Shown here one piece after another: positions 28,980-37,089 of a stretch of DNA of 64,000 bases. The notes below the pieces were generated by a model. It saw only the letters and a program-made list of their open reading frames with translations. It ran no database searches and was not told where the DNA came from. A program made the translations under genes and the position numbers. Position 1 is the first letter of the stretch. Each line of letters begins with the position of its first letter. This DNA is from Mycobacterium shigaense (GTDB lineage: Bacteria; Actinomycetota; Actinomycetes; Mycobacteriales; Mycobacteriaceae), in contig NZ_AP018164.1 in NCBI RefSeq assembly GCF_002356315.1, positions 1,302,001 to 1,366,000 on the forward strand, written 5' to 3'.

Positions 28980-29903
28980 GTGGACTTTCAGCTGACCAGT
29001 GTTCCGCTGCTGTCGCGGGTCGGTGCCGACCGCGCCGACCAGTTGCGCACCGACATCGACGCCGCCACCGCCGGGTGGGCGGACGCGGCGCTACTGCGGG
29101 TGGATTCCCGCAACCAGGTGCTCGTCGCCAACGGCCGGGTCGTGCTGGGCGCCGCGGCCGAACTGGCCGAAACGCCGCCCAAAGGCGCGGTGTTCCTTGG
29201 CCGCATCGACGGCGGGCAGCACGTGTGGGCCATCCGGGGAGCGTTGCAGGCGCCCGGGGACCCCGAGGTGCACGCCGAGGTGGTCAACCTGCGCAGCCTC
29301 GGCCCGATCTTCGACGACACCAGCAGCCAGCTGATGTCCTCGGCGGTCGCACTGCTGAATTGGCATGACAGCGCACGGTTTAGCGCGATCGACGGCTCCC
29401 CGACAAAACCCGCCAGGGCGGGCTGGTCACGGATCAACCCGGTCACCGGGCAGGAGGAATTCCCGCGCATCGACCCGGCGGTGATCTGCCTGGTGCACGA
29501 CGGCGGCGACCGCGCGGTGCTGGCCCGCCAGGCGGTATGGCCCGAGCGGATGTTCTCGCTGTTGGCCGGATTCGTCGAGGCCGGTGAGTCTTTCGAAGTC
29601 TGCGTCTGCCGCGAGATCCGCGAGGAGATCGGCCTGACCGTGCGCGACGTCCGCTACTTGGGCAGTCAGCCGTGGCCGTTTCCGCGCTCGCTGATGGTCG
29701 GCTTCCATGCCCTGGCCGATCCGGCCGAGGAATTCGCGTTCAACGACGGGGAAATCGCCGAGGCGGCCTGGTTCACCCGCGACGAGGTGCGTGCCGCGCT
29801 CGACGCCGGTGACTGGTCCAGCGGGTCGGAGTCGAAACTGCTTCTGCCCGGGTCCATTTCGATCGCGCGCGTGATCATCGAGTCCTGGGCGGCGGCCGGC
29901 TGA
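28980..29903 (+). CDS. nudC: NAD(+) diphosphatase NudC (zinc cysteines absent)
   Basis: A 307-residue Nudix hydrolase that cleaves NADH/NAD+ to NMN and AMP and can remove NAD caps from RNA. The Nudix box G-x5-E-x7-REUxEExGU is complete at 197-219 (GFVEAGESFEVCVCREIREE), and SQPWPFPRS, the NADH-pyrophosphatase signature, follows. The four zinc-ribbon cysteines of E. coli NudC are missing: the region between NWHDSARF and FPRIDPAVI has none. In M. tuberculosis NudC influences isoniazid-NAD adduct turnover. AAAGGG ribosome-binding site before the GTG at 28980. Confidence 0.9.
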   Translation: MDFQLTSVPLLSRVGADRADQLRTDIDAATAGWADAALLRVDSRNQVLVANGRVVLGAAAELAETPPKGAVFLGRIDGGQHVWAIRGALQAPGDPEVHAEVVNLRSLGPIFDDTSSQLMSSAVALLNWHDSARFSAIDGSPTKPARAGWSRINPVTGQEEFPRIDPAVICLVHDGGDRAVLARQAVWPERMFSLLAGFVEAGESFEVCVCREIREEIGLTVRDVRYLGSQPWPFPRSLMVGFHALADPAEEFAFNDGEIAEAAWFTRDEVRAALDAGDWSSGSESKLLLPGSISIARVIIESWAAAG

Positions 29904-29920
29904 TCCGGCCACCCGGGCCG

Positions 29921-30550
29921 TTACTTGGCGCGATCGGTGATCGTCTGCAGGACGGTGTTGGCGACCTGATCGGCCGCCTCGAGGCCCACCGCGCCCACCG
30001 AGATCAGCACGGCCGATTTCACGCGGTACAGATGGCACCACTGATGGTCGCTGAGCCGCATAGTATCGGGATCCGCCTTGTTGAGGGCGAAGTCATAGTC
30101 GGCGTTGTGCAGCGCGACGCACGCCTGCAGCGCGGATTCCAGCTGGTGGAAGGCGGCCAGCGCGTTGTCGGAGGTCGGGTATCGGGCAATGGCCTGGGTC
30201 ACCCCGTTGACCATCGAGTTTCCGAGCGGTTCGATGTCGTCGGTGACGCCGTGATAGCTCGCGCTGCGGAATTCCGACCAGCCGTTGCCGAAGGTGTTCT
30301 CGTTGTGTCCCACCGCCCGGCACGGCCCGGGCGCATTGCCGTCGGCCGGCGGCGGCTTGTGCGTATCACCCTCACTGCGCGGCGCGAGGTCGTCTGCCTC
30401 GGCGATGTGCCGCACGTCCTGGACGCTGACGATCATGTCGTCGATCCGCGCCACGCGGCCCACGGCCGGCTTGCTGGTGTAGGTGTAGGAACAACCCGCC
30501 ACCACCACCGCACTACAGACAGCTGCCACCCACCGCGAAATTGATGACAT
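29921..30550 (-). CDS. PknH-like sensor-domain lipoprotein
   Basis: A 209-residue secreted lipoprotein. Signal peptide with lipobox VVAGC (lipidated C20), followed by a PknH C-terminal-type sensor domain, as found outside the membrane in PknH and LppH. Cysteines in GPCRAVG, QACVALH and QWCHLYR are candidates for the family's disulfides. The ligand is unknown. The gene follows the mycoredoxin gene by 58 bp on the same strand. Confidence 0.78.
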   Translation of the reverse strand: MSSISRWVAAVCSAVVVAGCSYTYTSKPAVGRVARIDDMIVSVQDVRHIAEADDLAPRSEGDTHKPPPADGNAPGPCRAVGHNENTFGNGWSEFRSASYHGVTDDIEPLGNSMVNGVTQAIARYPTSDNALAAFHQLESALQACVALHNADYDFALNKADPDTMRLSDHQWCHLYRVKSAVLISVGAVGLEAADQVANTVLQTITDRAK

Positions 30551-30608
30551 GGCTCGTATCCTAGGCGCCGCAGCGGGCTGGACCGCTCATCGCCTTTCGG
30601 CGCTACGG

Positions 30609-30863
30609 TCAGCCGGAGACGGCGCCCAACTTCGCCTTGACCTCGGCGACGCTGGGGTTGGTCAACGTCGACCCGTCGGAGAACTTGACGGTGGGAACCG
30701 TCCTGTTGCCGCCGTTGACCGAGCTGACGAATTCTGCCGCCGCCGCGTCGTGTTCGATGTCGACGGTGTCGTAGGGAATTCCGTTGGACTTGAGCACGGT
30801 CATCAGCCGATGGCAGTAACCACACCAAGACGTCGAGTAGACGGTAACCGCAGCGTTGGCCAT
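30609..30863 (-). CDS. mrx1: Mycoredoxin 1 (glutaredoxin-like)
   Basis: An 84-residue glutaredoxin-fold oxidoreductase, ortholog of Rv3198A. The CGYC active site (C14, C17) and the cis-proline segment TVPTVKF are intact. Mycoredoxin reduces mycothiol mixed disulfides with electrons from mycothiol and Mtr. The ATG at 30863 is selected because the longer open frame upstream runs through a tandem repeat. Divergent from uvrD2. Confidence 0.9.
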   Translation of the reverse strand: MANAAVTVYSTSWCGYCHRLMTVLKSNGIPYDTVDIEHDAAAAEFVSSVNGGNRTVPTVKFSDGSTLTNPSVAEVKAKLGAVSG

Positions 30864-30876
30864 AGTCGGTAAACGT

Positions 30877-31012
30877 AGCCCAGCGACGATGTGTTCCGCG
30901 AAGCGGGCGCGAGGAGCCGGGCCGTTCGGCGGAGCCCAGCGACGATGTGTTCCGCGAAGCGGGCGCGAGGAGCCGGGCCGTTCGGCGGAGCCCAGCGACG
31001 ATGTGTTCCGCG
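30877..31012. repeat. Tandem repeat, 56-bp unit, between mrx1 and uvrD2
   Basis: Two identical 56-bp units at 30877-30932 and 30933-30988, each starting AGCCCAGCGACGATGTGTTC, are followed by a 24-bp partial third unit at 30989-31012. The array fills the divergent promoter space of mrx1 and uvrD2 and could be a variable-number tandem repeat. Because 56 is not a multiple of 3, each added copy shifts any reading frame. Confidence 0.93.
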
Positions 31013-31067
31013 CGCCGGGCGTGGCGAAACGCCCGTTTTGTCGGTGATCGCTGCCAAGATGGACGCC

Positions 31068-33164
31068 ATGCCGTTGGTCGCCGACCCGTTGACCGCCGGA
31101 CTGGACGACGAACAGCTGGAAGCGGTGCTCGCGGCGCGCGGGCCGGTCTGCGTGCTCGCCGGCGCCGGAACCGGCAAGACCCGCACGATCACTCACCGCA
31201 TCGCCAACCTCGTTGCCGGCGGCCACGTCGCCGCGGGCCAGGTGCTGGCGGTCACCTTCACCCAGCGCGCGGCGGGGGAGATGCGCGCCAGGCTGCGCGC
31301 GCTGGATGCCGGCTCGCGGACGGCCGCGGCCGTCGGCGCGGTGCAGGCCCTGACGTTTCACGCGGCCGCGCTCCGCCAGCTGCGGTATTTCTGGCCGCGG
31401 GTGGTCGGCGAGACCGGCTGGCAGCTGCTGGACACCAAGTTCCCCGTCGTCGCCCGGGCCGCGAACCGCGCCCGGATGAACGCCAGCACCGATGACGTGC
31501 GCGACTTGGCCGGCGAGATCGAGTGGGCCAAGGCGTCGCTGATCAGCCCCGAGCAATACCCCGGCGCGGTGGCCGCGGCCGGCCGCGACATTCCAATGGA
31601 CGCCGCCAAAGTCTCGGGCGTCTATGCGGCCTACGAGGCGCTCAAGGTCCGCGACGAATCGGTGACGCTGCTCGACTTCGACGACCTGTTGCTGCACACT
31701 GCCGCCGCCATCGAGAACGACGCCGCGGTCGCCGAGGAGTTCCGAGATCGCTACCGCTGTTTCGTCGTCGACGAGTACCAGGATGTGACCCCGCTGCAGC
31801 AGCGGGTGTTGTCGGCCTGGCTGGGCGATCGGGACGACCTGACCGTCGTCGGCGATGCAAACCAGACGATCTACTCGTTCACCGGGGCCTCGCCGAGGTT
31901 CCTGCTCGACTTCTCCCGGCAGTTCCCCGACGCCACGGTGGTGCGCCTGGAGCGCGACTATCGGTCTACGCCGCAGGTGGTGTCGCTGGCCAACCAGGTC
32001 ATCGCCGCCGCACGCGGCCGGGTGGCCGGCAGCAAACTGCAGCTGTCCGGCCAGCGTCCGCCCGGCCCGGCCCCGTCGTTCCACGAGCATCCCGACGAGA
32101 CCGCCGAGGCGGCCGCGGTCGCGAAGGCGATCGCCCGGCTGATCGAATCCGGCACCGCGCCGGCCGAAATCGCAATCCTGTATCGCGTCAACGCGCAGTC
32201 CGAGATCTACGAGGAAGCGCTGACCGAGGCCGGGATCGCCTATCAGGTTCGCGGCGGCGAGGGGTTTTTCAACCGCCAGGAGATCAAACAGGCGCTGCTC
32301 GCGCTGCACCGCGCAGCCGAACGCGGGGCCGACGGACCCCTGCCCGAGTTGGTGCGCGCGGTGCTGGAACCGCTCGGGCTGACGGCCGAGGAACCGGTCG
32401 GCACGCGGGCCCGCGAGCGGTGGGAAGCATTGACCGCGCTCGCCGAGTTGGTCGACGACGAGGTGGCCCAGCGCCCGCAACTGGACCTTCCGGCGCTGGT
32501 GACCGAGCTGCGCACGCGGGCCGACGCGCGGCACCCACCGGTGGTGCAGGGAGTCACGCTGGCGTCCCTGCATGCCGCGAAGGGACTCGAGTGGGATGCG
32601 GTGTTCCTGGTCGGTGTGGCCGACGGCACGCTGCCGATCTCGCACGCCCTGGCGCACGGCCCGGAGAGCGAACCCGTCGAGGAAGAGCGCCGCCTGCTCT
32701 ACGTCGGAATCACCAGGGCCCGAATGCATGTGGCGCTCAGCTGGGCGCTGTCGCGAAGCCCGGGCGGTCGCCAGACCCGCAAGCCGTCGCGGTTTCTCAA
32801 CGGCATCGCCCCGCAAGCGCGCGTCGATCCGGCGTCGGCCAAGTCCCGCCGCAAACAAGGCAAGACCCGCTGCCGGATCTGCAACCAGGATCTGACGACT
32901 CCGGCGGCGATCATGCTGCGGCGGTGCGAGACGTGCTCGGCCGACATCGACGAGGAGCTGCTCAACCGCCTCAAGGCGTGGCGGCTGGAGGTCGCCAAGG
33001 AACAGAAGGTGCCCGCCTATGTGGTGTTCACCGACAACACCCTGATCGCGATCGCCGAGCTGCTGCCCGACGACGACGCGGCCCTGATCGCGATCCCGGG
33101 TATCGGGGCGCGCAAGCTCGAGCAGTACGGGGCCGACGTGCTGGAGCTGGTACGCAGCCGCTGA
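31068..33164 (+). CDS. uvrD2: ATP-dependent DNA helicase UvrD2
   Basis: A 698-residue superfamily 1A helicase, 3'-5' polarity, essential in M. tuberculosis. Walker A GAGTGKT at 32-38, DEYQD at about 235-239, [13 protein letters not shown], and [12 protein letters not shown] in the second RecA fold. A tetracysteine zinc motif follows (CRIC at 602-605, CETC at 620-623), then an HRDC domain (about 630-698). Three in-frame starts (GTG 31044, ATG 31059, ATG 31068) exist; 31068 gives the same N-terminal length as Rv3198c. The open frame extends upstream through the tandem repeat but that part is not conserved. Confidence 0.93.
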   Translation: MPLVADPLTAGLDDEQLEAVLAARGPVCVLAGAGTGKTRTITHRIANLVAGGHVAAGQVLAVTFTQRAAGEMRARLRALDAGSRTAAAVGAVQALTFHAAALRQLRYFWPRVVGETGWQLLDTKFPVVARAANRARMNASTDDVRDLAGEIEWAKASLISPEQYPGAVAAAGRDIPMDAAKVSGVYAAYEALKVRDESVTLLDFDDLLLHTAAAIENDAAVAEEFRDRYRCFVVDEYQDVTPLQQRVLSAWLGDRDDLTVVGDANQTIYSFTGASPRFLLDFSRQFPDATVVRLERDYRSTPQVVSLANQVIAAARGRVAGSKLQLSGQRPPGPAPSFHEHPDETAEAAAVAKAIARLIESGTAPAEIAILYRVNAQSEIYEEALTEAGIAYQVRGGEGFFNRQEIKQALLALHRAAERGADGPLPELVRAVLEPLGLTAEEPVGTRARERWEALTALAELVDDEVAQRPQLDLPALVTELRTRADARHPPVVQGVTLASLHAAKGLEWDAVFLVGVADGTLPISHALAHGPESEPVEEERRLLYVGITRARMHVALSWALSRSPGGRQTRKPSRFLNGIAPQARVDPASAKSRRKQGKTRCRICNQDLTTPAAIMLRRCETCSADIDEELLNRLKAWRLEVAKEQKVPAYVVFTDNTLIAIAELLPDDDAALIAIPGIGARKLEQYGADVLELVRSR

Positions 33165-33177
33165 ACGCGCAGGTCGG

Positions 33178-33215
33178 AAAATCGTTTGCCTGTTTGCGCC
33201 GCCAGCGTTTACCCT
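33178..33215 (+). promoter_or_regulatory. whiB7 promoter with AT-rich WhiB7 box
   Basis: A candidate -35 TTGCCT (33186-33191) and -10 TACCCT (33210-33215) are 18 bp apart. The AAAATCG directly upstream of the -35 (33178-33184) is the AT-rich element that WhiB7 with SigA recognises through its AT-hook, so the promoter can be autoregulated. Confidence 0.6.
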
Positions 33216-33260
33216 CGGAATCGCGTATTCGCTGTCTGAGTGGAAAAGGAGGTGGCCGCG

Positions 33261-33392
33261 ATGATCAACACCGTTGGAGTAGACGTGGCCGGCGCGGTGC
33301 TTTCCGCGTGGACCTCCCGTGCCACGCACGCCGCCGCCAAGCATCACGCCGCCGCTGCGACTGACGCGTCCGTGGATTGGGGCCAGAACTAG
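33261..33392 (+). CDS. Regulatory upstream ORF in the whiB7 leader (43 residues)
   Basis: A 43-codon ORF beginning MINTVGVDVAGAVLSAWTS and ending SVDWGQN, preceded by AAAGGAGGT 7-9 nt before the ATG at 33261. It is rich in Ala and His and has no known domain. It lies in the leader known to control whiB7 by attenuation: ribosome stalling on the uORF under translation inhibitors favours read-through of the terminator that follows. Start and stop spacing fit that model. Confidence 0.82.
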   Translation: MINTVGVDVAGAVLSAWTSRATHAAAKHHAAAATDASVDWGQN

Positions 33393-33409
33393 CCAGCCCC
33401 CTTTCCCAA

Positions 33410-33452
33410 ATGGCCACGGACCCGAAGTCACCAGGATCCGTGGCCATAGTTT
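33410..33452 (+). terminator. Attenuator terminator in the whiB7 leader
   Basis: Stem ATGGCCACGGA (33410-33420) pairs perfectly with TCCGTGGCCAT (33437-33447) across a 16-base loop and is followed by AGTTTT. It starts 18 bp after the uORF stop and 73 bp before whiB7, the position of a conditional intrinsic terminator. Confidence 0.85.
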
Positions 33453-33524
33453 TCGGGTAAGAACCCGCAACCTGGTCCGGATCACCCGCCACAGGAACCC
33501 AACCAGGAAGCAGGTGAGCACGAA

Positions 33525-33794
33525 ATGTCGGCATCGACGGTGCCTAGACAGACGCGGCCGGTGTTGCCATGCCACGTCGGCGACCCCAACTTGTGGTTTG
33601 CCGACACCCCGGCCGGCCTGGAACGGGCCAAGGCCCTGTGCACCGGCTGCCCGATCCGTCGGCAATGCCTGGCCGCGGCGCTGGAACGGGCCGAACCCTG
33701 GGGTGTCTGGGGAGGCGAGATCTTGGACCGGGGGTCGGTGGTGAGCTACAAACGCCCGCGCGGGCGCCCGCGCAAGGACACCGTCGCCGCCTAG
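33525..33794 (+). CDS. whiB7: Antibiotic-resistance regulator WhiB7
   Basis: An 89-residue [4Fe-4S] transcription factor that switches on intrinsic drug-resistance genes in response to ribosome-targeting antibiotics. Cluster ligands C16, C39, C42 and C48; GVWGG turn; AT-hook RGRPRK at 79-84, which separates WhiB7 from other WhiB proteins. ATG at 33525. A 360-bp leader with uORF and terminator precedes it. Convergent with the ABC1 kinase gene. Confidence 0.95.
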   Translation: MSASTVPRQTRPVLPCHVGDPNLWFADTPAGLERAKALCTGCPIRRQCLAAALERAEPWGVWGGEILDRGSVVSYKRPRGRPRKDTVAA

Positions 33795-33807
33795 CCCAAA
33801 GCGATCG

Positions 33808-35148
33808 CTAGATGGCGGCGGTGTCGGGCTCGGCGAAGCCGGGGACCAGCTCCTCGGTCAGTTTCTTGACCGGCACCCGCGCATCGAGCTGGCACAGGAT
33901 CGCGGCCACCGACAAGATCACCCGCATCGGGATCACCAGCTTGGGTGGTAGATCCATCTGCCGGACCGTCCTGATCTGCGACACCGACCGGTCGATCTCG
34001 ATGGTGGACATCTTCTGCAGCCACTTGCGCGTGTAGTGGAACTCGTCCACCTCGATGGGTTCGACGTACTGGCGCAGCATGTCGTCGATGTCGCGCACCG
34101 ACACCTGCTCGCCCTTTTGGATGAAGCCAACCTTCTCCATCGTCGGCAACAGCAGGTCGTAGTTCTTGTCGCGGGCCAGTCGGATGGTCATCCCGAGCTC
34201 GATCGGCAAGCCGCCGGGCAGCTCGGCCACCGCGCCGAAGTCGATCACACCCATCCGCCCGTCGGGCAACAGCATGAAGTTGCCCGGGTGGGCGTCGCCG
34301 TGCAGCATCTCGACGCGCCGCGGTGCGTCGAAGGTGAGTTCGAGCAGGCGGGAGCCGATCAGGTCGCGCTGCTCCCGGGTGCCGCTGCGGATGATGTCGG
34401 CCATGTGCACGCCTTCGATCCACTCCTGGATCACCACCTTGGGGGCGCTGGCCACCACCCGCGGCACCGCGAAGTGGGGATGGTCGCGATAGGCCTTGGC
34501 GAAGGCGCGCTGGTTATCGGCCTCGAGCCGGTAGTCGAGTTCCATCTCGGTGCGCTCGATCAGCTCGTCGACGACGCCCTGGACGTCGGCGCCGGGCGAG
34601 AGCTGCTTGAACACCCCGACCAGGCGCTGCATGGTTTTCAGGTCGGCGCGCAGGGCCTCGTCGGCGCCCGGGTACTGGATCTTGACCGCGACTTCGCGGC
34701 CGTCGGACCACACCGCCTTGTGCACCTGGCCGATGCTGGCCGACGCGATCGGCGTGTCGTCGAACGACGTGAAGCGCCCGCGCCACTTGGTGCCCAGCTG
34801 AGCGTCGAGTACCCGGTGCACCTTCTCGGCGGCCAGCGGCGGGGCGTCCTTCTGCAACTTGGTCAGCGCTTCGCGGTAGGGCTCGCCGAACTCGTCGGGG
34901 ATGGCGGCTTCCATCACCGACAGCGCCTGGCCGACCTTCATGGCGCCACCCTTGAGCTCGCCCAGCACGGTGAACAGCTGGTTGGCGGCCTTTTCCAGCA
35001 GCTCGGCCTGGACCTCGTCCTTCGACTTGCCGGTCAGGCGCTTACCGAAGCCCAACGCCGCACGCCCCGCAAACCCGACCGGAATGCTGGCCAGCTTGGC
35101 GTTGCGGGCAGCGCGCCCCCGTTTGATCTCCGACACAACTTCCATCAT
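33808..35148 (-). CDS. ABC1/UbiB-family kinase-like protein (Rv3197-like)
   Basis: A 446-residue protein-kinase-like-fold protein of the ABC1/UbiB group. The KxGQ motif (MKVGQALS), the Ala-rich loop SIGQVHKAV, AVKIQYPG, catalytic HGDAHPGNFMLL and metal-binding IDFGAV are present. Homologs act on lipid or quinone metabolism as ATPases. The M. tuberculosis ortholog has been linked, as I recall, to WhiB7-dependent macrolide tolerance. It follows the cyclodehydratase-like gene by 51 bp on the same strand. Confidence 0.87.
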   Translation of the reverse strand: MMEVVSEIKRGRAARNAKLASIPVGFAGRAALGFGKRLTGKSKDEVQAELLEKAANQLFTVLGELKGGAMKVGQALSVMEAAIPDEFGEPYREALTKLQKDAPPLAAEKVHRVLDAQLGTKWRGRFTSFDDTPIASASIGQVHKAVWSDGREVAVKIQYPGADEALRADLKTMQRLVGVFKQLSPGADVQGVVDELIERTEMELDYRLEADNQRAFAKAYRDHPHFAVPRVVASAPKVVIQEWIEGVHMADIIRSGTREQRDLIGSRLLELTFDAPRRVEMLHGDAHPGNFMLLPDGRMGVIDFGAVAELPGGLPIELGMTIRLARDKNYDLLLPTMEKVGFIQKGEQVSVRDIDDMLRQYVEPIEVDEFHYTRKWLQKMSTIEIDRSVSQIRTVRQMDLPPKLVIPMRVILSVAAILCQLDARVPVKKLTEELVPGFAEPDTAAI

Positions 35149-35199
35149 CCATGACGGCTCAGCCGTCGGGAGTTTGATCTAGGCAACAGTGACGGGCGG

Positions 35200-36129
35200 T
35201 CAACACCCACACAGCGGGTGCCTGGTCCAGTGCCGGGCGCGGATGGCGCCGGCGTTGAGGTCGAACTCCAGCGTGGCATTGAGCGCCTGGGGCGGACCGG
35301 GATCGGGTGCCTGCTGCTGTCCGCGTACCGCGGCGATCACTCGGTTCACCTGGCTGAGCGCCAGTGCCGCCGTCGCGAGCAGCGTCGCCCGGTCGGCCAC
35401 CCCAACCGTCTCGCGCAGCTGGGCGGCGATCGCCGGCCATGCGGCGTCGCGGTCGAGGCGATGCAGATCCGCGCACGTCAGGCACGAAGTCACCCCGGGT
35501 ATCACCAGCGGTCCGACCAGGCCGGTGCCGTCGCGGACCCGGACCGGGAGGTGCGCGACCCCCTGGCTGTGCAGGTCGCGCAGCAGACGCGGGTCGGCGA
35601 CCAGGTAATCGGTCAGCACCACCAGGTCCGCCGCCGCGGGGGAGACCGTGGCGTGGGGCTGGCTGCTGTGCGCAATCCGCGCCCCCGAACAGCGCAGCGA
35701 TTCGACCAGCAGGTCCGACAGCGGTCCGCGTCCGTGGATCCGGATCGACGCCGTCCGGCCGACGGGCCGGCGGCGGCAGCTGGTCACCACCCGGGCGCTC
35801 ACCAGTTGCGCGACGAAGTCGGCCAGGCCGTCGGTGTCAGTCCACCCTCGCTCGACCGCTTGGCGCTGCAGCTCGGTGATCGGCAGGGGTGATCGCATCG
35901 AACGCAGCAGCGCGGCCAGGGCAGGTGCGGTCAGGCCGGGCGGTGGGCGGACCAGCACCGCCCGGCGCGGATCCCAGCCCACCTGCACCGCACCGTCGGG
36001 GCGCAGCAGCACCGGCAGCGACGGGTCCAACGCATACAGAGCTGTGGCTGCCTGCGGCATAAGTTCCGACAGTGCCAGGCGCTGGCGTGCGGCCCGCTCG
36101 GTTATCCACAGCACCCGCCGGGCACGCAT
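35200..36129 (-). CDS. Orphan TOMM/cyclodehydratase-like protein (Rv3196-like)
   Basis: A 309-residue protein resembling the E1-like (ThiF/Ocin-ThiF) partner of azol(in)e-forming cyclodehydratases. The N-terminal 90 residues look like a peptide-clasp winged helix; a Rossmann-like stretch follows (VVLTDYLV). A zinc set is suggested by SCLTCADLHR and the C-terminal HPLCGC. Normally such a protein presents a precursor peptide to a YcaO enzyme; no YcaO gene or obvious precursor is in the window. Probably co-transcribed with the downstream ABC1 gene. Confidence 0.72.
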   Translation of the reverse strand: MRARRVLWITERAARQRLALSELMPQAATALYALDPSLPVLLRPDGAVQVGWDPRRAVLVRPPPGLTAPALAALLRSMRSPLPITELQRQAVERGWTDTDGLADFVAQLVSARVVTSCRRRPVGRTASIRIHGRGPLSDLLVESLRCSGARIAHSSQPHATVSPAAADLVVLTDYLVADPRLLRDLHSQGVAHLPVRVRDGTGLVGPLVIPGVTSCLTCADLHRLDRDAAWPAIAAQLRETVGVADRATLLATAALALSQVNRVIAAVRGQQQAPDPGPPQALNATLEFDLNAGAIRARHWTRHPLCGC

Positions 36130-36180
36130 ACTGATGCCCTGACAAAGCTTGATCGTTCGCGAGCCCGCAGGAGTGATCGT

Positions 36181-37080
36181 TTGGGTCGGCGTGAGGGCCG
36201 CTATGTGCCGGGGCGCCCGACGTCACTTGTGCTGGCCGCCGTCGCCCTCGTCGCCATCGCCGGGTGTCACTCATCGCAACAGGCCGCGTCGTCGCAGTCC
36301 GGCCGGCCGGCGCAGGTCGAGCTGCCGTTCACCGGCCTGGTCGGTCCCAAGGGGCTGTCGCTGGACGGCGCGGGCAGCGTGTATGTCATCGGCGACGGCA
36401 AAGATCGGCTACTCAAATTGCCTGCGGGGTCGACCGCCTCGGTCGACGTACCGCTACCCGGCCTGGAAGATCCGCTGGGGCTGGCGGTCAGCGCCGACGG
36501 CAACCTCTTTGTCGCCGACAACAGCGACAACCGGGTGTACGAACTGCCGACCGGGTCGCCGACGCCGGTCGAGCTCCCGTTCGGTCCCCTGAAGATGCCG
36601 TTCGGCATGGCGGTGGGCACCGCGGGCGACGTCTACGTCACCGACTACACCCCCCGGGTGCTCAAGCTGCCCGCCGGGGCGAAGGCTCCGGTCGAGCTGC
36701 CGTTCACCGGCCTGAAAGACCCGCTGGACGCTGCGGTGAGCACCGCCGGCGACGTTTATGTCACCGACTGCGACGTCATCGACGGCCGGGAAAGTCGGGT
36801 CCTCAAGCTGCCCGCCGCGTCGAACCTCCCGGCCGAGCTGCCCTTCACCGGGCTGCGGTGTCCCAAGGGGGTGGCGGTGAGCGCCGCCGGCGACATCTAC
36901 GTCATCGACGTCGGCGGCAACATCGGTCGGGTGTTCAAGCTGCCGGCTGGGTCGAACACGCCGGTCGAGCTGTCGTTCGCCGGCCTGAAAACCCCGCTGG
37001 GCGTCGCGGTGGACGCCGCCGGCAATGTCTACGTCACCGACAACACCAACAATCGCGTGCTCAAGCTGCCGGCGAGATAG
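36181..37080 (+). CDS. NHL-type six-bladed beta-propeller lipoprotein
   Basis: A 299-residue lipoprotein. Lipobox VAIAGC puts the lipidated cysteine at residue 29. From about residue 46 six repeats of 39-46 residues follow, each of the form VELPFTGL-x-P-x-G-x-AV...G-x-VYV-x-D...RVLKLPAGS. They would close a six-bladed propeller like the sensor domain of PknD. No kinase domain is attached, so it may be a stand-alone binding or adhesion module. Start is a TTG at 36181 with AGGAG 9-10 nt upstream; a GTG 24 bp later is an alternative. Divergent from the cyclodehydratase-like gene. Confidence 0.83.
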   Translation: MGRREGRYVPGRPTSLVLAAVALVAIAGCHSSQQAASSQSGRPAQVELPFTGLVGPKGLSLDGAGSVYVIGDGKDRLLKLPAGSTASVDVPLPGLEDPLGLAVSADGNLFVADNSDNRVYELPTGSPTPVELPFGPLKMPFGMAVGTAGDVYVTDYTPRVLKLPAGAKAPVELPFTGLKDPLDAAVSTAGDVYVTDCDVIDGRESRVLKLPAASNLPAELPFTGLRCPKGVAVSAAGDIYVIDVGGNIGRVFKLPAGSNTPVELSFAGLKTPLGVAVDAAGNVYVTDNTNNRVLKLPAR

Positions 37081-37089
37081 GCCGGCGGC

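Noticed and set aside
30877..31012. Possible CRISPR array
   Set aside because: The repeat units are contiguous and identical, with no unique spacers between them and no cas genes in the window; it is a plain tandem repeat.
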